The translations under genes were made by a program, and so were the position numbers. The notes below the pieces were generated by a model. It saw only the letters and a program-made list of their open reading frames with translations. It made no database searches and was not told the DNA's origin. Positions 8,175-15,812 of a DNA stretch of 38,974 nt are shown piece by piece. This DNA comes from Streptomyces longispororuber (GTDB taxonomy: Bacteria > Actinomycetota > Actinomycetes > Streptomycetales > Streptomycetaceae): positions 1-38,974 of the forward strand of contig NZ_JAMOLN010000086.1 of assembly GCF_024448165.1 (NCBI RefSeq), read 5' to 3'. Within the stretch, counting starts at the first letter, position 1. Every line of letters starts with the position of its first letter.

Positions 8175-8193
8175 CCTGAGGTGTGGTTACTGT
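8164..8193 (+). promoter_or_regulatory. Predicted leuA leader promoter (leaderless transcript)
   Basis: TTGTCT at 8164-8169 (-35) and TACTGT at 8188-8193 (-10) are 18 bp apart. Transcription would start about 7 nt later, at or next to the A of the leader ATG at 8200, giving a leaderless mRNA. That fits the lack of any ribosome-binding site before the leader peptide. Confidence 0.5.
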
Positions 8194-8199
8194 ACCGGC

Positions 8200-8244
8200 A
8201 TGATCCGCGGACTTCTCCTTCTCGGCCGCCGCGGCGGGGCCTGA
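8200..8244 (+). CDS. leuL: leuA leader peptide, 14 aa with four consecutive Leu
   Basis: ATG at 8200 opens a 14-codon frame reading MIRGLLLLGRRGGA and ending in TGA at 8242-8244. The four Leu codons in a row are CTT CTC CTT CTC; CTT is rare in GC-rich actinobacteria, which would make ribosome pausing more sensitive to charged leucyl-tRNA. The leader is 75 nt upstream of leuA and is followed at once by strong hairpins. This is the classical layout of transcription attenuation for leucine biosynthesis. No Shine-Dalgarno is present, and the predicted transcription start coincides with the ATG. The peptide itself needs no function; its translation is the sensor. Confidence 0.85.
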   Translation: MIRGLLLLGRRGGA

Positions 8245-8246
8245 CG

Positions 8247-8285
8247 CGACCGGCACCCCGCCGCGGGGTGCCGTGCTGCCGGTCG
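8247..8285 (+). terminator. leuA attenuator hairpins
   Basis: CGGCACCCCG (8251-8260) pairs perfectly with CGGGGTGCCG (8264-8273) across a 3-nt loop, directly after the leader stop. An overlapping pairing, CGACCGGCA (8247-8255) with TGCCGGTCG (8277-8285), and a hairpin inside the leader around GCCGCCGCGGCGG (8225-8237) could give alternative folds. No U-tract follows, as is common in Streptomyces. Confidence 0.65.
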
Positions 8286-8319
8286 TCACCCGTCGACCGC
8301 ACCGAGAGAGGTCCCCGCC

Positions 8320-10038
8320 ATGACGGCCCCGTACCGCTGGAATCCGCAAGCACCCGGCCCGATGCCGTACCACCGCTACCGCCCGCACCACGAACGGGTC
8401 GACGTCCCCGTCCTCGACCGGAGTTGGCCGGACCGGCGGATCACCGAGGCGCCCCTGTGGGTGCCGGTCGACCTGCGCGACGGCAACCAGGCGCTGGCCG
8501 AGCCGATGGACACCGGCCGCAAGCACCGCTTCTTCGAGCTGCTGGTGCGGATGGGCTTCAAGGAGATCGAGGTCGGCTATCCGTCGGCGAGCCGCACGGA
8601 CTTCGACTTCGTGCGCCATCTGGCCGAACGGGCCGGGACGGGCGCCGTGCCCGACGACGTGACGCCCGTCGTCTTCACGCCCGCCAGGCTCGACCTGATC
8701 GAGCGGACCTTCGCCTCGATCGAGGGCCTGCCGCGCGCCGTCGTCCACCTGTACATCCCGACGTCGCCCGTCTGGCGCGACGTGGTCCTCGGCCGGTCCC
8801 GCGCCGAGGTGCACGCGACCGTCCGGGCGGCCGCCACCCACATGGCGCGGCTCGCGGACGCCCGGCCGGACGCGCACATCCGCTTCCAGTTCGCGCCGGA
8901 GACCTTCAACGTGACCGAGCCGGACTTCGTCCTGGAGGTGTGCGACGGGCTGACCGAGCTGTGGGACGCGAGCCCGGACCGGCCGGTCACGCACAACCTG
9001 CCGACGACGGTCGAGGTCGCGACGCCGAACGTGTACGCCGACCAGATCGAGTACATGCACCGCAACCTGGCCCGCCGCGACGGCGTCATCCTCTCCGTGC
9101 ACCCGCACAACGACCGCGGCACCGGCGTCGCCTGCGCCGAACTCGCCGTCCTGGCAGGCGCGCAGCGCGTCGAGGGCTGTCTGTTCGGCAACGGCGAGCG
9201 CACGGGCAACGTCGACCTCGTCACCCTCGCCATGAACCTGTACGCGCAGGGCGTCGACCCGATGATCGACTTCTCGGACATCGACGCGGTGCGCGAGACG
9301 GTCGAGCACTGCAACCGGCTGCCGGTGCACCCGCGCCATCCGTACGGCGGCGAGCTCGTGTACACCGCCTTCTCCGGCACCCACCAGGACGCCATCAGCA
9401 AGGGCCTGGCCGAGCGCGCCGGCCGGCACCCGGACACGCCGTGGGAGGTGCCGTACCTGCCGATCGACCCGGCCGACGTCGGGCGGACCTACGAGGCCGT
9501 CATCCGGGTCAACTCCCAGTCGGGCAAGGGTGGCATGGCGTATCTGCTGAAGGACCGGCACGGGATCGACCTGCCGCAGGACATGCGCCCGCAGTACGCG
9601 CGTCTCGTGCAGGAGGCGACCGACGACAGCGGGCGCGAGGCGAGCCCGGACGAGCTGTACGAGCTGTTCCGCGCCGCCTATCTGGACGTGCCGGGCCCGG
9701 TCGCCCTGGGCGAGTGGTCGGTGCGCCGGGACGGGGCCGTGCACCGGTTCGCCGGTACGGCCGAAGTCGACGGCGTCGTACGGGAACTGGACGGCAAGGG
9801 CAACGGCCCGCTGGCCGCCTTCACGGACGCGCTGCGGACCGCGGGACTCGACGCGGACATCGAGGCGTTCACCCAGCACGGGCTGGCGCCGGGACCCGAC
9901 AGCGAGGCCGTGGCCTATGTCCGCTGCCGGGTCGGCGGGGTGCGGGAATGGGGTGCGGCCCGGCACACCTCGGTGCTGACCGCCTCCGTGGGGGCGGTGC
10001 TGTCCGCGGTGAACCGGGCCGCTGTCAGGGCCGGCTGA
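8320..10038 (+). CDS. leuA: 2-isopropylmalate synthase
   Basis: A 572-aa enzyme that condenses acetyl-CoA with 2-ketoisovalerate, the first committed step of leucine synthesis. The TIM-barrel catalytic domain has DLRDGNQAL (general base Arg and metal-ligand Asp near residues 52-53), GFKEIEVGYP and the metal-binding VHPHNDRGTG (His near 261 and 263), then EGCLFGNGERTGNVDL. VRVNSQSGKGG-like sequence near 398 marks the linker. From about 430 to the end is the LeuA dimer/allosteric domain responsible for leucine feedback. GAGAGAGG precedes the ATG at 8320. The N-terminal block (PLWVPVDLRDGNQALAEPM) differs from the main actinobacterial LeuA as I remember it, so this may be a divergent or second copy; the attenuator and divergent GntR gene show dedicated regulation. 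It ends 1 bp before the convergent protease gene. Confidence 0.93.
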   Translation: MTAPYRWNPQAPGPMPYHRYRPHHERVDVPVLDRSWPDRRITEAPLWVPVDLRDGNQALAEPMDTGRKHRFFELLVRMGFKEIEVGYPSASRTDFDFVRHLAERAGTGAVPDDVTPVVFTPARLDLIERTFASIEGLPRAVVHLYIPTSPVWRDVVLGRSRAEVHATVRAAATHMARLADARPDAHIRFQFAPETFNVTEPDFVLEVCDGLTELWDASPDRPVTHNLPTTVEVATPNVYADQIEYMHRNLARRDGVILSVHPHNDRGTGVACAELAVLAGAQRVEGCLFGNGERTGNVDLVTLAMNLYAQGVDPMIDFSDIDAVRETVEHCNRLPVHPRHPYGGELVYTAFSGTHQDAISKGLAERAGRHPDTPWEVPYLPIDPADVGRTYEAVIRVNSQSGKGGMAYLLKDRHGIDLPQDMRPQYARLVQEATDDSGREASPDELYELFRAAYLDVPGPVALGEWSVRRDGAVHRFAGTAEVDGVVRELDGKGNGPLAAFTDALRTAGLDADIEAFTQHGLAPGPDSEAVAYVRCRVGGVREWGAARHTSVLTASVGAVLSAVNRAAVRAG

Positions 10039-10039
10039 G

Positions 10040-12745
10040 TCAGTCCTCGCAGGTACCGGCGAACGACCCGCGGGTCACCACGTCCGTCGCGGCGGCCGAG
10101 GTGTCCAGCCAGGCGACGCGCTGGCCGTCACCGAGGGACGGGGCCAGCTGCGTACCGGAGGAGCAGGAGATCCGCTGGTACGTGGCGGTGCCGTTCACGA
10201 CGTCGGCGGTCGGCGCGGCCTTCGCCTTCCAGGGGCCCGACCAGCCGCCGAGGCCGCCCCAGATGTCGGTCGACGAGTACGCGAACCAGTCGTCGGTGAC
10301 CGAGAACTGGCCGAGGTACGTCGACGAGGGGGCCTTCAGCTTCTTCGTCTGCGTCAGGTCACCGACCGGCGCCGTCTCGACCGACTCGCTGCGGATCAGG
10401 AACGCCTGGCTGCCGCGCCAGAAGATCCGGTCCGAGGTGAGCTGGACGTCGGTGATCTGGCCGAACAGGAAGCCGGTCATGCGCTTGCTCTGCGTCGTGC
10501 CGGTGGCGACGTCGTAGACGTACGCCCACGTGCCGTCGCCGCCGACCCAGGCGATCGTGCCGTTCTTCATGGCGAGGCGGGCCGCCTTGGTGCCGGTCTC
10601 GGGCGTCACGTTCACCGTACTGCCGTCGGCCTTGCGGAGCATGACGTCCTGCTCGCCGTCGGCGGTCGTGGAGATGTAGGCGAGGGCGCCGTTCTCCGTG
10701 ACCGGCTCGGTCTCGTCGGCGTCCGGGGCGTCGACGATCTTCTTGATGGCGCCCTGGCCCTTGTCGCCCGCGCCGTAGACGCCGATGCCGTCGGCGGCGA
10801 TCCGGGTGAAGACGACCCGGCTCCTGTCCAGGGACGGGTCGATCAAGTAGGCGTCGTCCTGGGCGAGTTCGTGGTCGGACTTGCCGTGCTGCTTGCTGAA
10901 CCGGCCGACGGTGATGCCGAACGCGGCGCTGCCCCGGTCCCAGGCGATCGCGTCGCCGTGCCCGATGGCGTAGACGTCGCCGCTGATCTGCGCGGCCTGC
11001 TCGTCGATGCCGCCGTAGACCTCGTAGGCGGGCAGCACGTCGGCGCCGATGGTGGTGCCGTCGGCGCGGTTGGCGCCCTGCTGCTCCCAGCCCTTCTCGA
11101 TGCCGTGTCCGTCGAAGGCCTTCTTGATGGCGCTCATGTCGGCGCCGGAGACCTTCAGTGACTTGGCGGCGAGGGTGACCGCGTTGCGCATGTCGGTGAA
11201 GCCGGCGAGCGGGGTCAGGTAGTTCTGCGCGGCGCGGTACACGATCTTGTCCGCGAGCTCGGGGGCGAGCGCCTTGCGCATGTCCCACAGGGCGCCGCCG
11301 ACGATGGTGGAGTTGTAGTGCACTCCGCCGTTGTCGATGTCGAGCGGGATGGGCTCGAAGTCCTGCTGCGCGTTGCGGCCGTCGTTCAGGTCGCGCAGCG
11401 CGCACTCCTCCAGCGGCTTGGTGCCGTTGCAGAGGTACTCGCCGATGAGGCCCGAGGCCGGGTCGTCCATGGCGACGCCCTTGTCGGCGGTCTCCATGGC
11501 GTTGCCGAAGTAGTCGGATATCGCCTCGTTGAGGGCGCCCGGCTGGTTCAGGTAGACGAGTCCGGCGCTGTGCTCGGTGACGCCGTGCGTCATCTCGTGG
11601 CCGACGACGTCGAGGCCGACGGAGAGCGGCACGCCGTCCATGTGGCCGTAGACCATCTTCGAGCCGTCCCAGAACGCGTTGGCGTAGTCCTTGCCGTTGC
11701 TGGCGACGTTGACGACCGAGTAGATGGTGCCGCCCTTGCCGTCGACGCCGTCGCGGCCGATCTCGTCCTTGTAGAACTCGTAGACCTTGGCGGCGTTGAC
11801 GTGCGCGTCGACCGCGCCGGACGTGGTGTTCGCGCCGTCGAAGCGGTCGGTGGCGGACTTCACCAGCGGCACGTCGTCGGTGACGGGGCCGCCCGCGACG
11901 TCCAGGTAGCTCTTGCGCTGGGCGTCGTAGGTGCGGATCTGGCCGCCGGTGACCGGGTACATGGCGCGCGTCGAGTCGACCAGCGTGTACGAGCCGTCGG
12001 CCGCCTTGTCGGCCTCCAGCTGCGCCTCGCTGCCGTCGACACGGACGCCGGTGGCGCGGGCGGGCGCGGCGTCGGCGGCGTCGATGTTGTTGTACGAGAG
12101 GGCGAGCGCGCCCGCCCGGGCGTCGACGTAGACCTCCTGGCGGACCGGGCTGCCGTCCTTCTTGGCACCGGTGACCGTGAAGTGCCAGGCGAGGCGGCCG
12201 CCCTGGGCGTCGGGCAGCACGGTCAGGCCGTGGCCCGCGGTCCTCGCGCCCTCGACGCCGCGCAGGTCGGCGTCGAGGACGGTCAGGCGGCGCTGCGCCG
12301 TGGCCTCGTCGACCCGCGGGGTCGTGGAGACGGTGAGGTCGGTGTAGAGGGTGCCGGTGGCGGAGGTGACCTGCTGCCCGTCGCCGGACTTCTCGGTCTG
12401 CACCGCGTACTCGGCGCCGAACACCGGCACGCCGTCGTGCTGCTGGCGGAACCGGACGGTGGTCTGGCCGCCGTCCTTCGTCGTCCGGCCGGTCTTCAGA
12501 TCGGACGCGGGCACCTTGTAGGTGTCCTGGTGATCCTTGATGTGAGCGCGGGCCGCCTGGGCGGGGGTGCCCGCCCTCGGCGCCGAGTCCAGGCCCTGCG
12601 TCATGGCGGGCGCCACCGGGGCCGCGCCGCCGGCGGGCGTCTCGTCCCCGTCGGCCGCCCACGCGGGTCCGGCCAGCAGCGCGGAACCGGTGGCCGCGGC
12701 CACCACCCCCGCTGCCACGACCTGGCGTATCCGTCTCTTCGGCAC
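10040..12745 (-). CDS. Secreted M4 (thermolysin-like) metalloprotease with C-terminal extension
   Basis: A 901-aa exported zinc protease. A Sec signal peptide ends around PAWA, residues 28-31. Next come an FTP propeptide (YKVPASDLKTG...VRFRQQHDGVPVFGAEY) and a PepSY-like segment, then the catalytic domain with HEMTH at 383-387, the third zinc ligand E407 in GALNEAISD (20 residues after the second His, as in thermolysin) and the active-site His block GGVHYNSTIVGGALWDM. The M4 domain ends near residue 560. The last ~330 residues have repeated IAW/VFTRIA/LAYIST/IFWRGSQ-type strands and resemble a beta-propeller-like region, beyond a standard thermolysin. GTG start at 12745 has GGGGAGGA about 6 nt upstream. 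A LuxR-type regulator lies directly upstream on the same strand. Confidence 0.92.
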   Translation of the reverse strand: MPKRRIRQVVAAGVVAAATGSALLAGPAWAADGDETPAGGAAPVAPAMTQGLDSAPRAGTPAQAARAHIKDHQDTYKVPASDLKTGRTTKDGGQTTVRFRQQHDGVPVFGAEYAVQTEKSGDGQQVTSATGTLYTDLTVSTTPRVDEATAQRRLTVLDADLRGVEGARTAGHGLTVLPDAQGGRLAWHFTVTGAKKDGSPVRQEVYVDARAGALALSYNNIDAADAAPARATGVRVDGSEAQLEADKAADGSYTLVDSTRAMYPVTGGQIRTYDAQRKSYLDVAGGPVTDDVPLVKSATDRFDGANTTSGAVDAHVNAAKVYEFYKDEIGRDGVDGKGGTIYSVVNVASNGKDYANAFWDGSKMVYGHMDGVPLSVGLDVVGHEMTHGVTEHSAGLVYLNQPGALNEAISDYFGNAMETADKGVAMDDPASGLIGEYLCNGTKPLEECALRDLNDGRNAQQDFEPIPLDIDNGGVHYNSTIVGGALWDMRKALAPELADKIVYRAAQNYLTPLAGFTDMRNAVTLAAKSLKVSGADMSAIKKAFDGHGIEKGWEQQGANRADGTTIGADVLPAYEVYGGIDEQAAQISGDVYAIGHGDAIAWDRGSAAFGITVGRFSKQHGKSDHELAQDDAYLIDPSLDRSRVVFTRIAADGIGVYGAGDKGQGAIKKIVDAPDADETEPVTENGALAYISTTADGEQDVMLRKADGSTVNVTPETGTKAARLAMKNGTIAWVGGDGTWAYVYDVATGTTQSKRMTGFLFGQITDVQLTSDRIFWRGSQAFLIRSESVETAPVGDLTQTKKLKAPSSTYLGQFSVTDDWFAYSSTDIWGGLGGWSGPWKAKAAPTADVVNGTATYQRISCSSGTQLAPSLGDGQRVAWLDTSAAATDVVTRGSFAGTCED

Positions 12746-12865
12746 AGCGTCCTCCCCATCACACGCACAAACGCGGGGCTCAACGGCCCCACGTGTTCGG
12801 TGTGCTGATGGTTCGGCACGAAGCGTGTCCGCTACAAGGGATCACCCGTGGCGCGAAGTCGCCGC

Positions 12866-12879
12866 GGCGTAAATACGCC
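12866..12879. promoter_or_regulatory. Perfect inverted repeat GGCGTA-AA-TACGCC
   Basis: A 14-bp perfect dyad in the 151-bp gap between the LuxR-type gene's stop and the protease start, both on the minus strand. It is 18 bp beyond the regulator stop and 120 bp before the protease start. It could be an operator for the protease or a short terminator for the regulator. Confidence 0.4.
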
Positions 12880-12896
12880 TCGGACCGTGGAAGGGG

Positions 12897-13847
12897 TCAC
12901 TCCATCCAGCCGGCGCGGATGGCGTGCGCGCCGAGCTGGAACCGGGTCGAGGCGTTCGCCCTGGCCATCAGGGCGTGCAGCCGCCGCTGCACGGTGCGGT
13001 GGCCCATGCCGAGCTGGCGGGCGATGGCCGCGTCGGTCAGGCCGACGTGCAGCAGGGCCAGGATCTGCCGGTCGAGCGGGTCGAGGGCGTCGTCGTCGGC
13101 CGTCGGCTCGGCGGCGCCCGCGCGCAGCGGCCTGGCCTGCGCGTAGCACTGGTCGAAGAGGGCCTGCAGCGCGGTGAGCAGCCCGCTGCGGTGGACGACG
13201 AGGGCGACCGGTTCGGTCTCGTCGCGCTCGGGGTCGAGGGGCAGCAGCGCGGTGCGGCGGTCCGCGACGACCAGCTTGATCGGCACCCGGTCGGCGACGG
13301 TCACGCTCTGGCCCTCCGCCACGAGCTGGGCGAGGGAGGCGGCGGTGGCGGGCCGGTCGAACCAGCCGCGCTCCACCACCGAGCGGAGCACCACGCCCCG
13401 GGCGATCGAGTCCCGCTCGACCTCCTCGATGCCGTCCTCCACGGACAGTGCCACCGGCGCGGTCCTGGTGGGGATCAGGGAGCAGACCTCGCGCTGCGCC
13501 TCGCGGCCCATGGCGAGCAGCCTGCGCCGGATCGCGGCGGCGCCGGACAGCAGCTCGACGGGCGCGCCGGAGGCCCTGACCTGCGCGGTGCGGTGCCGTT
13601 CGGCGAGCTCCGTGACCAGGTGCTCGACCTGGTAGAGGGCGCCGCGTCTGGCCTCCAGGAGGGGGCCGAGGGCGAGCACCGGTGACGCCGCCCGGTAGCG
13701 CTCCGGGCCGTCGCCGGCCGGCCGCCGGGCGCTCACCAGGCCGCGCTCGACGAGCACGCCGAGGGCCCGCGCCACGGCGTCGGGGCCCAACGGGCCGGTG
13801 AGCGCGGCGGGTTCGACGTCGGGCCGGTCCACAAGGAGCCGGTACAC
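12897..13847 (-). CDS. LuxR-type HTH transcriptional regulator
   Basis: A 316-aa regulator with a TrmB-like N-terminal winged helix (VLVERGLVSARRPAGDG), a middle phospholipase-D-like sensor segment (REVCSLIPTR...GVVLRSVVERGW) and a C-terminal LuxR helix-turn-helix, ILALLHVGLTDAAIARQLG followed by HRTVQRRLHALM. The first usable start is GTG 13847, with GAGGA just upstream. However, the codons before it read LLTLLGLGADEDAV, which matches how such proteins usually begin, and they contain no ATG, GTG or TTG. The frame stays open back to the stop of the EF-hand gene. A CTG start near 13883-13886 is possible. It sits directly upstream of the protease gene on the same strand and may control it. Confidence 0.8.
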   Translation of the reverse strand: MYRLLVDRPDVEPAALTGPLGPDAVARALGVLVERGLVSARRPAGDGPERYRAASPVLALGPLLEARRGALYQVEHLVTELAERHRTAQVRASGAPVELLSGAAAIRRRLLAMGREAQREVCSLIPTRTAPVALSVEDGIEEVERDSIARGVVLRSVVERGWFDRPATAASLAQLVAEGQSVTVADRVPIKLVVADRRTALLPLDPERDETEPVALVVHRSGLLTALQALFDQCYAQARPLRAGAAEPTADDDALDPLDRQILALLHVGLTDAAIARQLGMGHRTVQRRLHALMARANASTRFQLGAHAIRAGWME

Positions 13848-13943
13848 GGCGTCCTCGTCGGCGCCGAGGCCGAGCAGCGTCAGCAGCGAAACGTCCGCCG
13901 CCCCGGAGTGTGGGGACGGCGGACGCGTCTCGTCCTTCAGGGC

Positions 13944-14159
13944 TCAGGCCTTGTTCAGGTTGGCCCAGAACTCGTCGAAGGACAGCAGCTTGTCCCCGTT
14001 GGCGTCCTGCCGGGCGATCAGGGCCTCGGCCACCGACTCGGTGACGTTGAAGTCGCCCATCTGCGCCATGGCGCTCTTGTACTCGGCCGCCGTGATGTAG
14101 CCGTCGCCGTCCGCGTCGAACCGCTCGAACGCCTTGCGTGCCGACTCGATGTCCGCCAC
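13944..14159 (-). CDS. Two-EF-hand calcium-binding protein
   Basis: A 71-aa acidic protein with two EF-hands. Loop 1 is DADGDGYITAAE (residues 15-26), with ligands at positions 1, 3, 5, 9 and 12. Loop 2 is DANGDKLLSFDE (52-63), which keeps the ligands but has Lys where position 6 is normally Gly. Small cytosolic EF-hand proteins of this kind are common in Streptomyces and probably buffer or sense Ca2+. GTG 14159 is preferred over GTG 14168 because GAGGGG at 14168-14173 then lies 8 nt upstream; the earlier GTG overlaps that site. The reading frame after the stop is continuous with the LuxR-type gene downstream. Confidence 0.9.
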   Translation of the reverse strand: MADIESARKAFERFDADGDGYITAAEYKSAMAQMGDFNVTESVAEALIARQDANGDKLLSFDEFWANLNKA

Positions 14160-14205
14160 CGGGACCACCCCTCGTTTACGTACTGCTGTGTTGACGGGGG
14201 TCAGA

Positions 14206-15120
14206 TTAGCTGGCCGTCCGGAACCGCAGTGCGGCGAGTACCCAGGCGAACTCGGCCTCGTGCCGCGGCAGCGTCTCGACGCCGCGCACCCGGGACACCA
14301 GATCCCGGAACCGGGCGACGTCCTCGTTGGCCGCCGCTTCCAGCCGCTCCAGGGCCGCGGGCAGGTCCGCGTCGCCGAGCAGTCCCCGCAGCACGTCGCC
14401 CGCCTCGTCCGACTCGGGGGCGACCCCGCGCTCCCGGGCCTCGCCGGCCAGCTGCACCAGGCGGCTCATGAACCACAGGGAGCTGCCGGGCTTCACGTCC
14501 GGGCCGCGGTCGGCCGCGTTGAACTCGACCATCCTGCGCATGTGGGCGCGGAAGTCGGGGTCCTGCATCAGTTCGGCGAGCTCCACCCAGGCGTCGACCT
14601 GCTCGGCGGTCGGGTCGTCCGGCAGGCCGGGGACCATGACCACCAGGCGGTTGCGGATCTCGGGGTCGGCGGCGTCGATGCCGCCGAACGTCTGCTCCAT
14701 GAAGTCGTCGATGATGTGCTTGCGCTCGGCGGCGGAGAGCCGCGCCAGCTTGTTCATGAGTGCCATCTCCTCGGCGGTCGAGTTGCGCTTGGCGACCGTC
14801 GACAGCACCGCCCGGTTCAGCCGCAGCGCACGGATCTGCGCGTCGAGCGCCGCGACGTGTGCGGCGGCCACCGCGGCGACGTCCGCGTCCCCCGCCAGCA
14901 CCTTCCGTACGTCGGTCAGGCCGAGTCCGAGCTCCCGCAGGGTGCGGATGAGCTCCAGGCGGGCCACGGACTCCGCGTCGTACAGTCGGTAGCCGCCGTC
15001 GCTGCGGGTCACCGGGTGCAGGACGCCCTCGTCGGACCAGTAGCGGATGGTGCGCACCGTGAGGCCGGTGCGGCGGGCCAGCTGTCCGATCGTGAGCAGC
15101 GGGGGGCCGTCGTCGATCAT
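14206..15120 (-). CDS. MerR family transcriptional regulator
   Basis: A 304-aa MerR-type regulator. Residues 8-75 form the winged helix: LLTIGQLARRTGLTVRTIRYW, then GGYRLYDAESVARL. A short helix with LRELGLGLTDVRKVL leads into a long C-terminal region (about 180 residues) of helices without recognisable ligand motifs. The tail is longer than in metal-sensing MerR proteins and fits multidrug-type or unknown-ligand regulators. ATG at 15120. It is divergent from the GNAT acetyltransferase 53 bp away, so that gene is a possible target. Confidence 0.88.
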   Translation of the reverse strand: MIDDGPPLLTIGQLARRTGLTVRTIRYWSDEGVLHPVTRSDGGYRLYDAESVARLELIRTLRELGLGLTDVRKVLAGDADVAAVAAAHVAALDAQIRALRLNRAVLSTVAKRNSTAEEMALMNKLARLSAAERKHIIDDFMEQTFGGIDAADPEIRNRLVVMVPGLPDDPTAEQVDAWVELAELMQDPDFRAHMRRMVEFNAADRGPDVKPGSSLWFMSRLVQLAGEARERGVAPESDEAGDVLRGLLGDADLPAALERLEAAANEDVARFRDLVSRVRGVETLPRHEAEFAWVLAALRFRTAS

Positions 15121-15173
15121 GTCTGGGAGTCTGGGCCTTCCAGTGGGTGGAGACTCAAGTGAGGAGTACGCGC

Positions 15174-15809
15174 GTGATGCTGCGGGACATTCTGGACGCG
15201 GTGGCCAAGGGTGTCTTCCCCGCGCCGGACGGGACCCTGACGGTCGTGCCGCAGACGGACGAGCGCGACGCGGGCGTCCTCGCGTTCACGGCGCACACCG
15301 TGGTGGTCACGGACGAGCCGGCGGCGTGGGTGCGCGAGGCGCTGGCCGCGGTGGACTGCGACCCGTTCTCGGCGCCGATGAACGCCCGGTTCCTGGTGGC
15401 GTTCATGGAGCGCACGGGGCGCACGCACGAGACGATCGACCTGGTGACGGTGGCGCCCGCGCTGGCCGGGCCGCCGCCGCTCGCGCTGCGCGAGATCCGT
15501 GACCGGGAGCATCCCCGCGTGGCGCGGGCGCTGTCGCACCGGGACGAGGTGCGGGTGTGGGAGACGGACGGCGGGGTGCTGGCGCTCGGGCGGGGCCTCG
15601 GCGGCCGCTGGGAGGCGTCGCTGGAGGTCGACGAGTCGGTGCGGCACCACGGCCTCGGGCGGCAACTGGCCGTCGCCGCCCGGCACTTGGTCCCCGACGA
15701 GCACGTGTGGGCCCAGCAGTCGCCCGGCAACGCGCGCAGCGTGCGGGTGTTCCAGGCGGCGGGGTACCGGGCGGTCGGCTCCGAGGCGCTGATGCAGCAC
15801 CTCCCCTGA
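15174..15809 (+). CDS. GNAT family N-acetyltransferase
   Basis: A 211-aa protein with a C-terminal GNAT fold. LEVDESVRHHGLGRQLAVAA matches motif A, with H-H-G-L-G-R standing for the acetyl-CoA-binding Q/RxxGxG/A loop, and ARSVRVFQAAGYRAVG matches motif B. The N-terminal ~110 residues are less conserved. Start choice: GAGGAG at 15161-15166 lies 7 nt before GTG 15174 and 10 nt before ATG 15177; either is possible, and an earlier in-frame GTG at 15147 has no such site. Substrate unknown. It is divergent from the MerR regulator and convergent with the propeller lipoprotein. Confidence 0.82.
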   Translation: MMLRDILDAVAKGVFPAPDGTLTVVPQTDERDAGVLAFTAHTVVVTDEPAAWVREALAAVDCDPFSAPMNARFLVAFMERTGRTHETIDLVTVAPALAGPPPLALREIRDREHPRVARALSHRDEVRVWETDGGVLALGRGLGGRWEASLEVDESVRHHGLGRQLAVAARHLVPDEHVWAQQSPGNARSVRVFQAAGYRAVGSEALMQHLP

Positions 15810-15812
15810 GGG

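Noticed and set aside
7900..9966. Long minus-strand open frame opposite leuA
   Set aside because: No recognisable motifs, no ribosome-binding site, and it lies opposite a clear leuA; same artefact as other long antisense frames (for example 10359-12662, 22244-24361, 33958-35988).
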